In this document: piece after piece, positions 1-6,470 of the stretch | Position numbering within the stretch: position 1 is the stretch's first letter | How the letters are laid out: each line of letters starts with the position of its first letter | NCBI GenBank assembly: GCA_027858215.1 | Contig: JAQIDD010000381.1 | Span: 1 to 6,482 of the forward strand | Direction: 5' to 3' | DNA: 6,482 bases | From: Candidatus Delongbacteria bacterium | Lineage (GTDB): Bacteria > Bacteroidota > Bacteroidia > Bacteroidales > ML635J-15 | Notes under the pieces: model-generated | Seen by the model: the letters and a program-made list of their open reading frames with translations, nothing else | Told to the model about the DNA's origin: nothing | The model's database searches: none | Position numbers and translations under genes: made by a program

Positions 1-84
1 TCTTCGTTGTAGCTCAAATTTTAAATCCTCGAATACGTTAGTATGCTGCGGTTTAAAATTTTCACACGCCTTAATCTTGAACAT
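1..84 (-). CDS. Partial ORF of unknown function, cut by the left window edge
   Basis: On the minus strand an ATG at 84-82 opens a frame that runs without a stop for 28 codons to position 1. The protein begins MFKIKACENFKPQHTNVF and continues with a charged stretch (EDLKFELQRR). An in-frame TAG lies three codons upstream of the ATG, so the start is well defined if the gene is real. The visible part is soluble-looking, rich in Lys, Phe and Glu, and has no signal peptide. It would be transcribed divergently from the sensor kinase at 283. I do not recognise the family. An open frame of 28 codons can occur by chance, so the call rests mostly on position and composition. No convincing promoter was seen upstream of it. 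Confidence 0.4.
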   Translation of the reverse strand, partial: MFKIKACENFKPQHTNVFEDLKFELQRR

Positions 85-282
85 TATGAACTAAACACTG
101 ACTCTATTGACAGACACTACTTAGCAGGTATTTGTGATTTATCCATTGTCGGCAGATTTTCAGTATGCTACCGGTATAAAATAGAGAATATGAATATTGT
201 AGAATGACTTCACGTTATTTACGGGAATGTGTTGATATTTTGAACAGGTTTGTTATTTTTATGCCTCGAACATTTAAACGAT
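85..282. other. Non-coding gap upstream of the sensor kinase
   Basis: This AT-rich stretch lies between the possible minus-strand gene and the kinase start. I see only very short open frames. It contains an 8-base palindrome TACCGGTA (169-176) inside a 21-base block (162-182) that resembles 40-59, and a possible promoter near 236-242. No RNA gene or intrinsic terminator was recognised. Confidence 0.5.
236..242 (+). promoter_or_regulatory. Possible -7 promoter element of the kinase gene
   Basis: TATTTTG at 236-242 resembles the Bacteroidota -7 consensus TAnnTTTG but is one base short. It lies about 40 bases before the ATG at 283, which would leave a leader of roughly 34 nucleotides. No clear -33 TTG/TTTG element is present at the expected distance; only an AT-rich TTATTT at 215-220. 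This is a weak call based on motif and position. Confidence 0.25.
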
Positions 283-3200
283 ATGAAAACAAGCAAAGCA
301 ATAATAATCACAGGCATTGTATTCCTGCTGAGTTTGTGTGCCGGTATAATTACAGAAAAAGCTGCTGACATTTCTCCTCATAAACTGATTGATGTGGAAC
401 ACATTGAAACCACAATTGAACAGCAGGTGGAGCTTGCAGAGGATGTCTTTTCAGACTTAAATGATTTGAATAATGCTGAGAATCCGCAACACGTATTTCA
501 GAATGTATTGAGTGATTATCGTAATGATCTGTATGAGAGTAATATATCGATATATGTGTTCCAGGATTCGGTACTCACATTTTGGTCTGACCGGCTCATG
601 CCGGTTCAGTATTCGTCCATTCCTGATGGGCCTGAACTTGCAAAAAAATCTAATGGTTATTACATCATGGTTCCCAGCCGGGATGGAGAATACACAAAAC
701 TTGCAGCTATCCTGATGAAAAGGCTCTATGCATATGAAAATGAAAATTTACCTCCTGATGTTCCTGATGTGTATGGCATCCCTGATGACGTTGTTATTGA
801 CACTATCCCCGGCACCGGCAAAAAAATTTATTATATGGGAAAACATCTTTTTAGTCTCTGTTTTGATGCTGAAAAGGTGCGGAATGATGGGATGTTTTAT
901 GCTTCAGTGATACTGTATTTTATTGCTTTTATCAGTATATTGGTCCTTTTGGGGTTTAGTTACAGGTATTTAATTAACAAACTGCGACATCAAAATTGGT
1001 TGATACTCGCTTTCCTGGCCGATCTTGTGTTGCTCAGGTTTTTGATGTTATACTTTGATTTTCCGCGAATCTGGTTGAAAATGGACTTGTTTTCACCGGT
1101 CCATTACGCCGAATCAATGATTAATAATTCACTGGGAGGGATGGTGGTCAATGTTGCGATACTATTGTGTTTTGCCATTGTGTTTCACCGGTTTTTCAGA
1201 CTCGGTGTCAGAAAATTGAATCCGCTTATCCAGGCTGTGGTATCAGTTGTTGTGTATGCGTTCATGTTTTTTCTGATTTATTTTGGGATTTACCGTATCC
1301 ATGGCCTCATTATGAATTCCACGATTCCCCTGGACTTTAGTAACTTGTTGAATCTAAGCTACCTGTCTTTTGTTGCGTTTTTTGCCATTCTTGCACTGAT
1401 TGTCTCCTTATTATTAATCGCTGACCGTATATTAGGCGAGAGCAGGAAAAGCATTGCCCCCAGAGTTTGGGTGTATTCGGCTGTGGTTTTTCTTGTTTTT
1501 TTGATTTTGATAAATTGGTTCCTCGCTCATGAAGCTTTATCTGTTTTGAGTTTTGCCTTTACCGTACTCATGGCAGGTATCCTGTTTTATATCAGGGTAA
1601 TGAGAAGAAAGTTTACATATTACGTGTGGTTGATTTTGAGTGCGATAGTAGCGGTGTTGTTCACCAGTGTTATTCATGACTTTAACGAGAAAAAAGAAAG
1701 AGAACAAGCCAGGGTGATGGCAATGAATTTAGCCAATGAAAGGGATGCCGGAGCTGAATATTTTATCAAAGAAATTAACAAGGATATTTGTGAAGATGAT
1801 AAACTGGTTTCTCTGCTTAAACAGGGACAATACGATGAAGTAAATGATTATTTTTATGCAAATTACATGCGTGGTTATCTGGAGAAATACGATGTGCAAT
1901 TGACACTATGTGATTCAAAGGACAGTCTGATTGTTAGTCCTGATGATGAATTAATGCATTGCCATGATTTCTTCAAGGGCATGACAGAAACCTATGGAAT
2001 AGCATTGCCCGGCACAGATTTTTATTTTCTGGATAACAACAACGGCCGGATTTCATATCACGGACAAATACCTGTTGGTGTAACTGATAGCCTGGACCCT
2101 ACAATTTTTGTCGAACTTGAGAGTAAGGTTCAGGTTGAAGGCCCGGGGTATCCGGAGTTGTTGCTCGACCAGGCTTTAATGCCCGGAAAAACAGGCAATA
2201 ATGCATCGTATGCAAAATACTATGAGGATATGCTAATCAGCAGCGTTGGTGAGTATGATTATCCTGATGATTTTGTTTATACACAGTTTCATTCGGACTT
2301 TTACAGTTTTGAAGCTGATGATATGTGGCATCTGGTATATCATCCTGATGAAGATAATTATATTGTGGTGAGCCACCCTCTTAAGGGGTGGAAAGATTAT
2401 TCAATCTTTTTTACGTATATTTTCTTTCTCCTTTTTATGATAATGAACCTGGTTTATTTAACGGATTATATCCTCCGACGAAAGGGCTTGGGGATTTTTG
2501 GAGGAAGCCTTAAAAACCGGATCCAAACCTATCTTTTATTGATTTTCTCATTAACACTTATTGTCATTAGCATTGTAAGCATTTCATTTTATATCCGTAA
2601 ATACCGTGACAAGCAAAAAGACGCCATAGAAGAAAAAATGCAGTCAGTGTTGGTTGAATTAAATCATAAACTTGCTGAGGAACAGAGTTTGAATGCTGAT
2701 ATGCAAGATTATTTAAATTATTTGCTGGTCAAATTTTCCAATGTGTTTTATACGGATATCAATTTATTTGACCTTGATGGTAAGCTGCTCGCATCATCAC
2801 GGATGGAAATTTACGATAAAGGTTTGGTGGGTCGCCGGATGGAACCAGATGCCTATAACAAAATACGGCAACGGGGGGCAGGGTATTTCGTCCAGAATGA
2901 AAAAATTGGTGAGATGGAGTATTTATCTGCATACCTGCCATTTAAAAACATGCATGGAAACACACTGGCTTATATAAATTTGCCATATTTTGCACGTCAG
3001 AGTGACTTTAGCAAGGAGATTTCCAGTTTGACAGTGGCCTTATTGAATGTGTATCTCATTATGTTTGTTTTTACCATTTTGATAGCCCTCATTACATCAA
3101 ATCAACTGACCCGGCCACTGCGAATGATTCAGGACAGATTGCGACTTATGGATATATCAAAACGTAATCGTAAAATCCGGTATGCCGGCGAAGATGAAAT

Positions 3201-3951
3201 CGGTAGCCTGGTACACGAATACAACAAAAAAGTGGATGAACTTGCCGCCAGTGCTGAAAAATTGGCCAAAAGTGAGAGAGAATATGCCTGGAGAGAAATG
3301 GCCAAGCAAATTGCCCACGAAATTAAAAATCCACTGACCCCTATGAAACTCAGTGTGCAGCATCTTGAAAATGCATACAAAGAAAACGACCCTGATTTTG
3401 CTGCCCTGTTTGAACGGGTATCAAAAACACTGATTGAACAAATTGACAGCTTGTCTGACATTGCTACCGAATTCAGCAATTTTGCCAGAATACGCCTGAA
3501 GCAAAAAGAACGCGTTGATCTTGTTGAAAGAATCTCACAAATTGAACAGCTGTTTTCCGGACTGAGTACCACACGTATTATTGTGCATAATGAAGTGGAT
3601 GGCCTGGCATGGATACTTGCTGACAAAGAACAAGTGGTCAGAATGCTTAACAATCTGGTTAAAAACGCACTACAGTCGATACCTGCCGGTTCTCAGGGCA
3701 TAATCCGTATCACTTTAGTGGAAAAAATGGATTATTTTCTGCTTAGCATTGCCGATAATGGCATTGGAATACCGGATGACCTGCGTGAAAAAATATTCAG
3801 TCCAAGTTTTACAACTAAAACCTCAGGTATGGGTTTAGGCCTTAGCATTGTGAAAGGCATTGTGGATAATATGGATGGAAGAATATATTATGAAACCGAA
3901 AAAGATAACGGAACTGAATTTTTTATAGAAATCCCGAAAGCAAAGGAATGA
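283..3951 (+). CDS. Large NtrY-like membrane sensor histidine kinase
   Basis: This is a 1222-residue histidine kinase of a two-component system, expected to sit in the inner membrane, autophosphorylate on a histidine and pass the phosphate to a response regulator. One membrane segment (about 6-23) is followed by an extracytoplasmic region (24-204), then a block of about eight membrane segments (205-466), a second extracytoplasmic region (467-705), segments near 707-728 and 748-772, a third sensor region (773-913) and a last segment (916-940). HAMP covers about 937-989. HisKA has the H-box HEIKNPL with His1012; Glu1013 and Asn1016 fit the ExxN phosphatase motif. HATPase_c shows the N-box NNLVKN (1123-1128), DNGIGIP (1158-1164), FTTK near 1177 and GMGLGLS (1182-1188). 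All catalytic boxes are intact. A TTG at 250 would add 11 residues, but the ATG at 283 directly precedes the Lys-containing n-region and hydrophobic segment, so I prefer it. No partner regulator is in the window and the signal is unknown. Confidence 0.93.
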   Translation: MKTSKAIIITGIVFLLSLCAGIITEKAADISPHKLIDVEHIETTIEQQVELAEDVFSDLNDLNNAENPQHVFQNVLSDYRNDLYESNISIYVFQDSVLTFWSDRLMPVQYSSIPDGPELAKKSNGYYIMVPSRDGEYTKLAAILMKRLYAYENENLPPDVPDVYGIPDDVVIDTIPGTGKKIYYMGKHLFSLCFDAEKVRNDGMFYASVILYFIAFISILVLLGFSYRYLINKLRHQNWLILAFLADLVLLRFLMLYFDFPRIWLKMDLFSPVHYAESMINNSLGGMVVNVAILLCFAIVFHRFFRLGVRKLNPLIQAVVSVVVYAFMFFLIYFGIYRIHGLIMNSTIPLDFSNLLNLSYLSFVAFFAILALIVSLLLIADRILGESRKSIAPRVWVYSAVVFLVFLILINWFLAHEALSVLSFAFTVLMAGILFYIRVMRRKFTYYVWLILSAIVAVLFTSVIHDFNEKKEREQARVMAMNLANERDAGAEYFIKEINKDICEDDKLVSLLKQGQYDEVNDYFYANYMRGYLEKYDVQLTLCDSKDSLIVSPDDELMHCHDFFKGMTETYGIALPGTDFYFLDNNNGRISYHGQIPVGVTDSLDPTIFVELESKVQVEGPGYPELLLDQALMPGKTGNNASYAKYYEDMLISSVGEYDYPDDFVYTQFHSDFYSFEADDMWHLVYHPDEDNYIVVSHPLKGWKDYSIFFTYIFFLLFMIMNLVYLTDYILRRKGLGIFGGSLKNRIQTYLLLIFSLTLIVISIVSISFYIRKYRDKQKDAIEEKMQSVLVELNHKLAEEQSLNADMQDYLNYLLVKFSNVFYTDINLFDLDGKLLASSRMEIYDKGLVGRRMEPDAYNKIRQRGAGYFVQNEKIGEMEYLSAYLPFKNMHGNTLAYINLPYFARQSDFSKEISSLTVALLNVYLIMFVFTILIALITSNQLTRPLRMIQDRLRLMDISKRNRKIRYAGEDEIGSLVHEYNKKVDELAASAEKLAKSEREYAWREMAKQIAHEIKNPLTPMKLSVQHLENAYKENDPDFAALFERVSKTLIEQIDSLSDIATEFSNFARIRLKQKERVDLVERISQIEQLFSGLSTTRIIVHNEVDGLAWILADKEQVVRMLNNLVKNALQSIPAGSQGIIRITLVEKMDYFLLSIADNGIGIPDDLREKIFSPSFTTKTSGMGLGLSIVKGIVDNMDGRIYYETEKDNGTEFFIEIPKAKE

Positions 3952-4019
3952 TCTGTTTGTTATCGGGTTAGGGTTTGAAATGATTTCATCAGGATGATTG
4001 TGATAAAATAAAACAGATT

Positions 4020-4051
4020 ATTTTTCAACTGAATTTAATTTTTCTATCTTG
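4020..4051 (+). promoter_or_regulatory. Probable promoter of the M48 metalloprotease gene
   Basis: TATCTTG at 4045-4051, preceded by a T-rich run, resembles the Bacteroidota -7 element TAnnTTTG. A T-rich TTTTTC at 4021-4026, 18 bases upstream, is in place for the -33 element but lacks its G. Initiation near 4058 would give a leader of about 20 nucleotides to the ATG at 4079. A possible TTG start at 4049 falls inside this motif, which argues against its use as a start codon. Confidence 0.4.
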
Positions 4052-4078
4052 CACATATCATCAATACATGTAAATAAG

Positions 4079-4894
4079 ATGAAAAAAGAAGGTTTATTTG
4101 CTCTGGTTGTGAGTTTTCTTATGCTTACAGCTTGTTCAACTGTGCCATTGATAAATAGGAAACAGGTGTTGTTTGTACCTCAATCGCAGATCTTATCCAT
4201 GAGTTACACCAATTACAATCAATTCCTGGACACCAATCAAGTATCGACCAATCAGACAGAAGTGAACAAAGTAAAAACCGTTGGAAACAATATTTCCACA
4301 GGGGTGGAAGAATTTCTCAAAGAAAATGGCCTTACCAACAGGCTGGAACAATTTGACTGGGAATTCAACCTCGTAGAAAACGATGTTCCCAATGCCTGGT
4401 GCATGCCCGGTGGTAAAGTGATGTTCTATTCGGGAATTCTGCCGTTGTGTCAAAACAATGATGGCATTGCTGTTGTCATGGGGCATGAAATAGGCCATGC
4501 TGTAGCCAGACACGGCAATGAACGCATGTCACAATCCCTGATGGTAGCTGCAGGAGGCATGGCGCTTTCAGAATTCATGAAATCAAAACCTCAACAAACA
4601 CAGGAGCTATTCCTCAGTGCTTTTGCTATTGGTTCCCAGGTAGGGGTATTGTTGCCTTACTCCAGGAAACATGAATACGAAGCCGATAAACTCGGGCTTA
4701 CATTTATGGCAATGGCCGGATATGACCCAAACGAAAGCATAAAATTCTGGGAGCGCATGATGGAGCACGGTGGACCAAAACCACCTGAATTCCTCAGCAC
4801 TCACCCTGCCGATGCAAAACGCATTGCCCAGATGAAAGCAAATTTGCCTGAGGCTATGAAATATTACGAAGCATCCGTTCAAAAATCACCGTAA
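4079..4894 (+). CDS. M48-family zinc metalloprotease lipoprotein
   Basis: The 271-residue product begins with a lipoprotein signal peptide (MKKEG, a hydrophobic core, then lipobox LTAC with Cys19), so the mature protein should be lipid-anchored in the envelope and face the periplasm. The zinc site is complete: HEIGH at 136-140 supplies two histidine ligands and the catalytic Glu137, and EYEAD at 199-203 supplies the third ligand, Glu201. A later THPAD motif has His242, matching the histidine that in BepA-type enzymes lies close to the zinc. The size matches single-domain M48 lipoproteins such as LoiP, without the TPR tail of BepA. That family degrades or helps fold damaged outer-membrane proteins; this role here is by family only. 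The ATG at 4079 is chosen because it starts the signal peptide exactly; the TTG at 4049 would add ten residues and overlaps the promoter. Gaps of 127 and 491 bases on either side suggest a single-gene unit. Confidence 0.92.
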   Translation: MKKEGLFALVVSFLMLTACSTVPLINRKQVLFVPQSQILSMSYTNYNQFLDTNQVSTNQTEVNKVKTVGNNISTGVEEFLKENGLTNRLEQFDWEFNLVENDVPNAWCMPGGKVMFYSGILPLCQNNDGIAVVMGHEIGHAVARHGNERMSQSLMVAAGGMALSEFMKSKPQQTQELFLSAFAIGSQVGVLLPYSRKHEYEADKLGLTFMAMAGYDPNESIKFWERMMEHGGPKPPEFLSTHPADAKRIAQMKANLPEAMKYYEASVQKSP

Positions 4895-5005
4895 ACTGAT
4901 ACTTGTTTATCTCACACCTGTTACTGATGTATATTGAGGTAAAATTTCCCCCATTCTTTCTGGTCTGAATTTCTTTTATGATTTTATATAATGCTGTACA
5001 AAACA

Positions 5006-5094
5006 CTCATGAGGTGATTAACGCCTAATGCGAAATTAGGTAACCCCCGCCACAGGCAGATACCGGCTTCATCACTGAGGTCGGTATTATTTTT
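5006..5094 (+). promoter_or_regulatory. Compact structured RNA leader, cobalamin-riboswitch-like
   Basis: Seen directly: hairpin CCTAAT-GCGAA-ATTAGG (5024-5040), then CCCGCCAC (5046-5053), then AGGCAGATACCGGC (5054-5067, first base A), which leads into a terminator. Cobalamin riboswitches (Rfam RF00174 type) have in this order a TTAA block, a P4 hairpin with loop TGCGAA/TGCAAA, an L5 block CCCGCNAC a few bases later, and a 3' block like AGTCAGGATACCGGC. A TTAAC is also present at 5018-5022. Missing are the GGGAA block, a paired P5 helix and the whole P6 arm with its CCACT and GGGAAGGC elements. The element could be a deletion relic, a reduced variant, or a different RNA that matches by chance. 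No cobalamin gene lies downstream, only a broken frame at 5144. Confidence 0.3.
5060..5094 (+). terminator. Strong intrinsic terminator ending the structured RNA
   Basis: ATACCGGCTTC (5060-5070) pairs with GAGGTCGGTAT (5077-5087) in an 11-pair stem with two G-U wobbles and the six-base loop ATCACT. TATTTTT (5088-5094) follows at once. It is the best terminator in the window. It lies 165 bases past the metalloprotease stop, so it could end that transcript too, but the structured segment just upstream suggests it belongs to a separate leader or small RNA. Its 5' arm is the same strand that matches the 3' block of the riboswitch-like element, as expected of an expression platform. Confidence 0.7.
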
Positions 5095-5186
5095 AAATGG
5101 CTGAAAAGACTTCCTTTTTATCCATTAAAAATCAGCATCAGATATGAACCTCATCCGGTTTATTTTTGCCATCTTTGTTCCCGCTT

Positions 5187-5211
5187 TGTTATCACAGGCT
5201 CTGTGAAAACA
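5187..5211. repeat. Inverted repeat TCACAG-GCT-CTGTGA with extended arms
   Basis: TCACAG (5192-5197) and CTGTGA (5201-5206) are perfect inverted arms around GCT. With one A-A mismatch the arms extend to 5187 and 5211, giving 11-base arms with 10 pairs. There is no T-run after it on either strand, so it is not a typical terminator. It could be a protein-binding dyad or an RNA hairpin, and it contains the TGA that ends the signal-peptide-like frame. Confidence 0.45.
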
Positions 5212-5335
5212 GTCTGTAGTGAATCCCGGGCAGGAACGCAGGTACTGGTTTTATTATAAAAATCATAAAGCAGCCAAAACTCCGCTCTTTGCAAACAAAT
5301 GTGATGTGAATGATGCCCCGTACAGGATTTTTTTC

Positions 5336-5343
5336 TATTTTTA
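5336..5343 (+). promoter_or_regulatory. Weak -7 promoter candidate of the pseudouridine synthase gene
   Basis: TATTTTTA (5336-5343), after a long T-run, matches TAnnTTTG except for the last base. It lies about 42 bases before the ATG at 5386. No TTTG stands at the -33 distance. It is the best promoter candidate in front of this gene, but weak. Confidence 0.25.
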
Positions 5344-5385
5344 GCAGGGCCTGATGACAGATTCCAATGAATAAGAACTATTTAC

Positions 5386-6294
5386 ATGAAAGAAAATCAA
5401 TCCGATTATCATCACAAAAACAGCCGGACGGCCTTAAAGCGCCCCTTGAAATTCAGGGTAGGAAAGGACAATGAATTGCTGAAATTCCTGTACCAAAATG
5501 CACCCAATAAAAAGGCCAAAACCCTGCTGAAACACAAGCTTATTAAAGTCAACGGAGAAACCGTGTCTCAATTCAATCATCCACTGAAGGAAGGCGATTT
5601 GGTGGAATTACATTTTGACACCAGTGCCACGGAAAAACGCTTTCGTGGTTTTAGCATCGTCTTTGAAGATGAAAACATCATTGTGATTAATAAACATGCC
5701 GGACTGCTTTCCATTTCCACGGATAAAAGAGAAAAACTGACCGCATACCGCGCTTTAAGCAAGCATGTTAAGCTGGACGACACGGCCAATAAAATATTCA
5801 TTGTCCACCGACTTGACAGGGATACCTCAGGGCTCATGCTTTTTGCCAAAAACGAAGATGTCAAGAAAAAGATGCAGGACAATTGGAAGGACATGGTTTC
5901 TGACCGCATTTACCTGGCATTGATTGAAGGCAAGCCCGAGCCATGGAGTGGAAGCCTCACGTCTTATCTCTATGAAAGCAAAGCCTTGAAAGTCCATGTC
6001 ACCGATGATCCCGAAGAAGGCGAAAAAGCGGTTACCCATTATAAAATCCTCAAGGGAAATAAAAAATACACCCTGCTGAAAGTCTGGCTTGAAACTGGCA
6101 AAAAAAATCAAATCCGGGTACAACTGGCTGACAAAGGATTTCCTATAATAGGTGATAAAAAGTATGGTTCCACAGTTGACCCCATTGGTCGCCTCGCCCT
6201 GCATGCCTGGACGCTGAACTTTGAGCATCCCGTAACCGGAGAAAAAATAAACTTAAAAACAGATATACCACGGAAATTTTCCCGGATTGTGTAA
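5386..6294 (+). CDS. RluA-family RNA pseudouridine synthase with S4 domain
   Basis: The 302-residue product should convert specific uridines in structured RNA, most likely 23S rRNA, to pseudouridine in the cytoplasm. An N-terminal S4 RNA-binding domain (about 20-77, with KLIKVNGE at 51-58) precedes the catalytic domain. That domain contains the family motif HRLDRDTSG (141-149) with catalytic Asp144, the TGKKNQIR motif (237-244), GDKKYG (256-261) and a RLALHA motif near the end. KNQIR in place of the HQIR of Escherichia coli RluA/C/D is usual for a subgroup of shorter enzymes in this family. A small oddity is NKHAG (102-106), where NKPAG is commonest. The size is normal and the active site intact. 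An in-frame TGA at 5368 rules out a much longer N-terminus, so the ATG at 5386 is the start. The exact target uridine cannot be read from sequence. The gene appears to be transcribed alone, after a 491-base gap. Confidence 0.95.
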   Translation: MKENQSDYHHKNSRTALKRPLKFRVGKDNELLKFLYQNAPNKKAKTLLKHKLIKVNGETVSQFNHPLKEGDLVELHFDTSATEKRFRGFSIVFEDENIIVINKHAGLLSISTDKREKLTAYRALSKHVKLDDTANKIFIVHRLDRDTSGLMLFAKNEDVKKKMQDNWKDMVSDRIYLALIEGKPEPWSGSLTSYLYESKALKVHVTDDPEEGEKAVTHYKILKGNKKYTLLKVWLETGKKNQIRVQLADKGFPIIGDKKYGSTVDPIGRLALHAWTLNFEHPVTGEKINLKTDIPRKFSRIV

Positions 6295-6331
6295 GAAAAG
6301 GCAATCTGATAATTGACCATAAGCATATCAT

Positions 6332-6372
6332 GTGTTTCTGTAAACACCTGGCCTTCGGTGCATGTTGTTTTA
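6332..6372 (+). terminator. Weak terminator candidate after the pseudouridine synthase
   Basis: Two hairpins that share bases lie 37 bases after the stop codon: a perfect GTGTTT-CTGT-AAACAC (6332-6347), and CACC/GGTG (6345-6348 with 6357-6360) followed by CATGTTGTTTT. The T-rich tail is interrupted and the second stem is only four pairs, so termination is plausible rather than clear. Confidence 0.3.
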
Positions 6373-6441
6373 ATTGCAATGTATTTAAAGCGGCAGCAAC
6401 AGAAGATTAAGCAGGGTAAAGCTATTGTACAGAAGGTCTGC

Positions 6442-6459
6442 TCATCATTAGGCTGATGA
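6442..6459. repeat. Inverted repeat TCATCA-TTAGGC-TGATGA upstream of a promoter motif
   Basis: Perfect six-base arms (6442-6447 and 6454-6459) surround a six-base spacer. The dyad ends 11 bases before a TAAATTTG motif, so it overlaps the expected -33 region and could be an operator. AATTATTTTCTT follows it, so it could also serve as a weak terminator for the gene before. Confidence 0.35.
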
Positions 6460-6470
6460 AATTATTTTCT

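Larger units (their letters stand above)
5144..5344 (+). pseudogene. Possible broken start of an exported protein
   Basis: An ATG at 5144 opens a 20-codon frame, starting MNLIRFIFAIFV and ending PALLSQAL, before a TGA at 5204-5206. This has the form of a type I signal peptide: a short n-region with Arg, a hydrophobic core, and an SQA cleavage site like that of many Bacteroidota exported proteins. After the TGA the same frame stays open for 45 codons (KQSVVNPGQERRYWFYY onwards) to a TAG at 5342. The ATG lies 50 bases after the terminator of the riboswitch-like element, a normal spacing for a riboswitch-controlled gene. I infer the remains of an exported or outer-membrane uptake protein whose body was lost. 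The part after the stop matches no family I know, and the similarity to a signal peptide could be chance. Confidence 0.3.
4895..5385. other. 491-base intergenic region with a structured RNA candidate and a broken ORF
   Basis: No intact gene is visible in either direction between the metalloprotease and the pseudouridine synthase. The first 105 bases are AT-rich and show no clear structure; I found no convincing terminator just after the metalloprotease stop. At 5006-5094 there is a hairpin-rich segment ending in a strong intrinsic terminator. From 5144 a frame begins like a signal peptide, stops at 5204 and stays open to 5344. A long inverted repeat (5187-5211) overlaps its stop codon. A T-rich block at 5328-5343 may be the promoter of the next gene. 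Confidence 0.7.

Noticed and set aside
250..282. TTG start that would extend the kinase by 11 residues
   Set aside because: The ATG at 283 gives a normal signal-anchor start with basic n-region; the extra residues (MLFLCLEHLND) are not like a signal n-region, and the TTG is right at the expected transcription start of the possible promoter at 236-242.
3129..3653. 174-codon open frame on the minus strand inside the kinase gene
   Set aside because: It lies entirely opposite the conserved HAMP/HisKA/HATPase_c coding region, is rich in Ser, Leu and Arg as expected of an antisense shadow, and resembles no family.
3951..4026. ATCTGTTT (3951-3958) and AAACAGAT (4011-4018) as a terminator of the kinase gene
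   Set aside because: The arms are only eight bases with a loop of about 52 bases. The smaller dyads between them (TGAAATGATTTCA, TCATCAGGATGA) have tiny stems and no T-run. Not a convincing terminator.
4049..4078. TTG start that would extend the metalloprotease by 10 residues
   Set aside because: It would place ten extra residues before a complete lipoprotein signal peptide and overlaps the likely -7 promoter element.
5192..5206. TCACAG-GCT-CTGTGA as a CRP-type operator
   Set aside because: CRP sites have TGTGA first and TCACA second with six bases between; here the arms are in the opposite order and spacing.
5144..5344. Recoding of the TGA at 5204 as selenocysteine or read-through
   Set aside because: No family match after the stop, and the nearby dyad does not have the position or form of a bacterial SECIS element that I could recognise. 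Decay is the simpler explanation.
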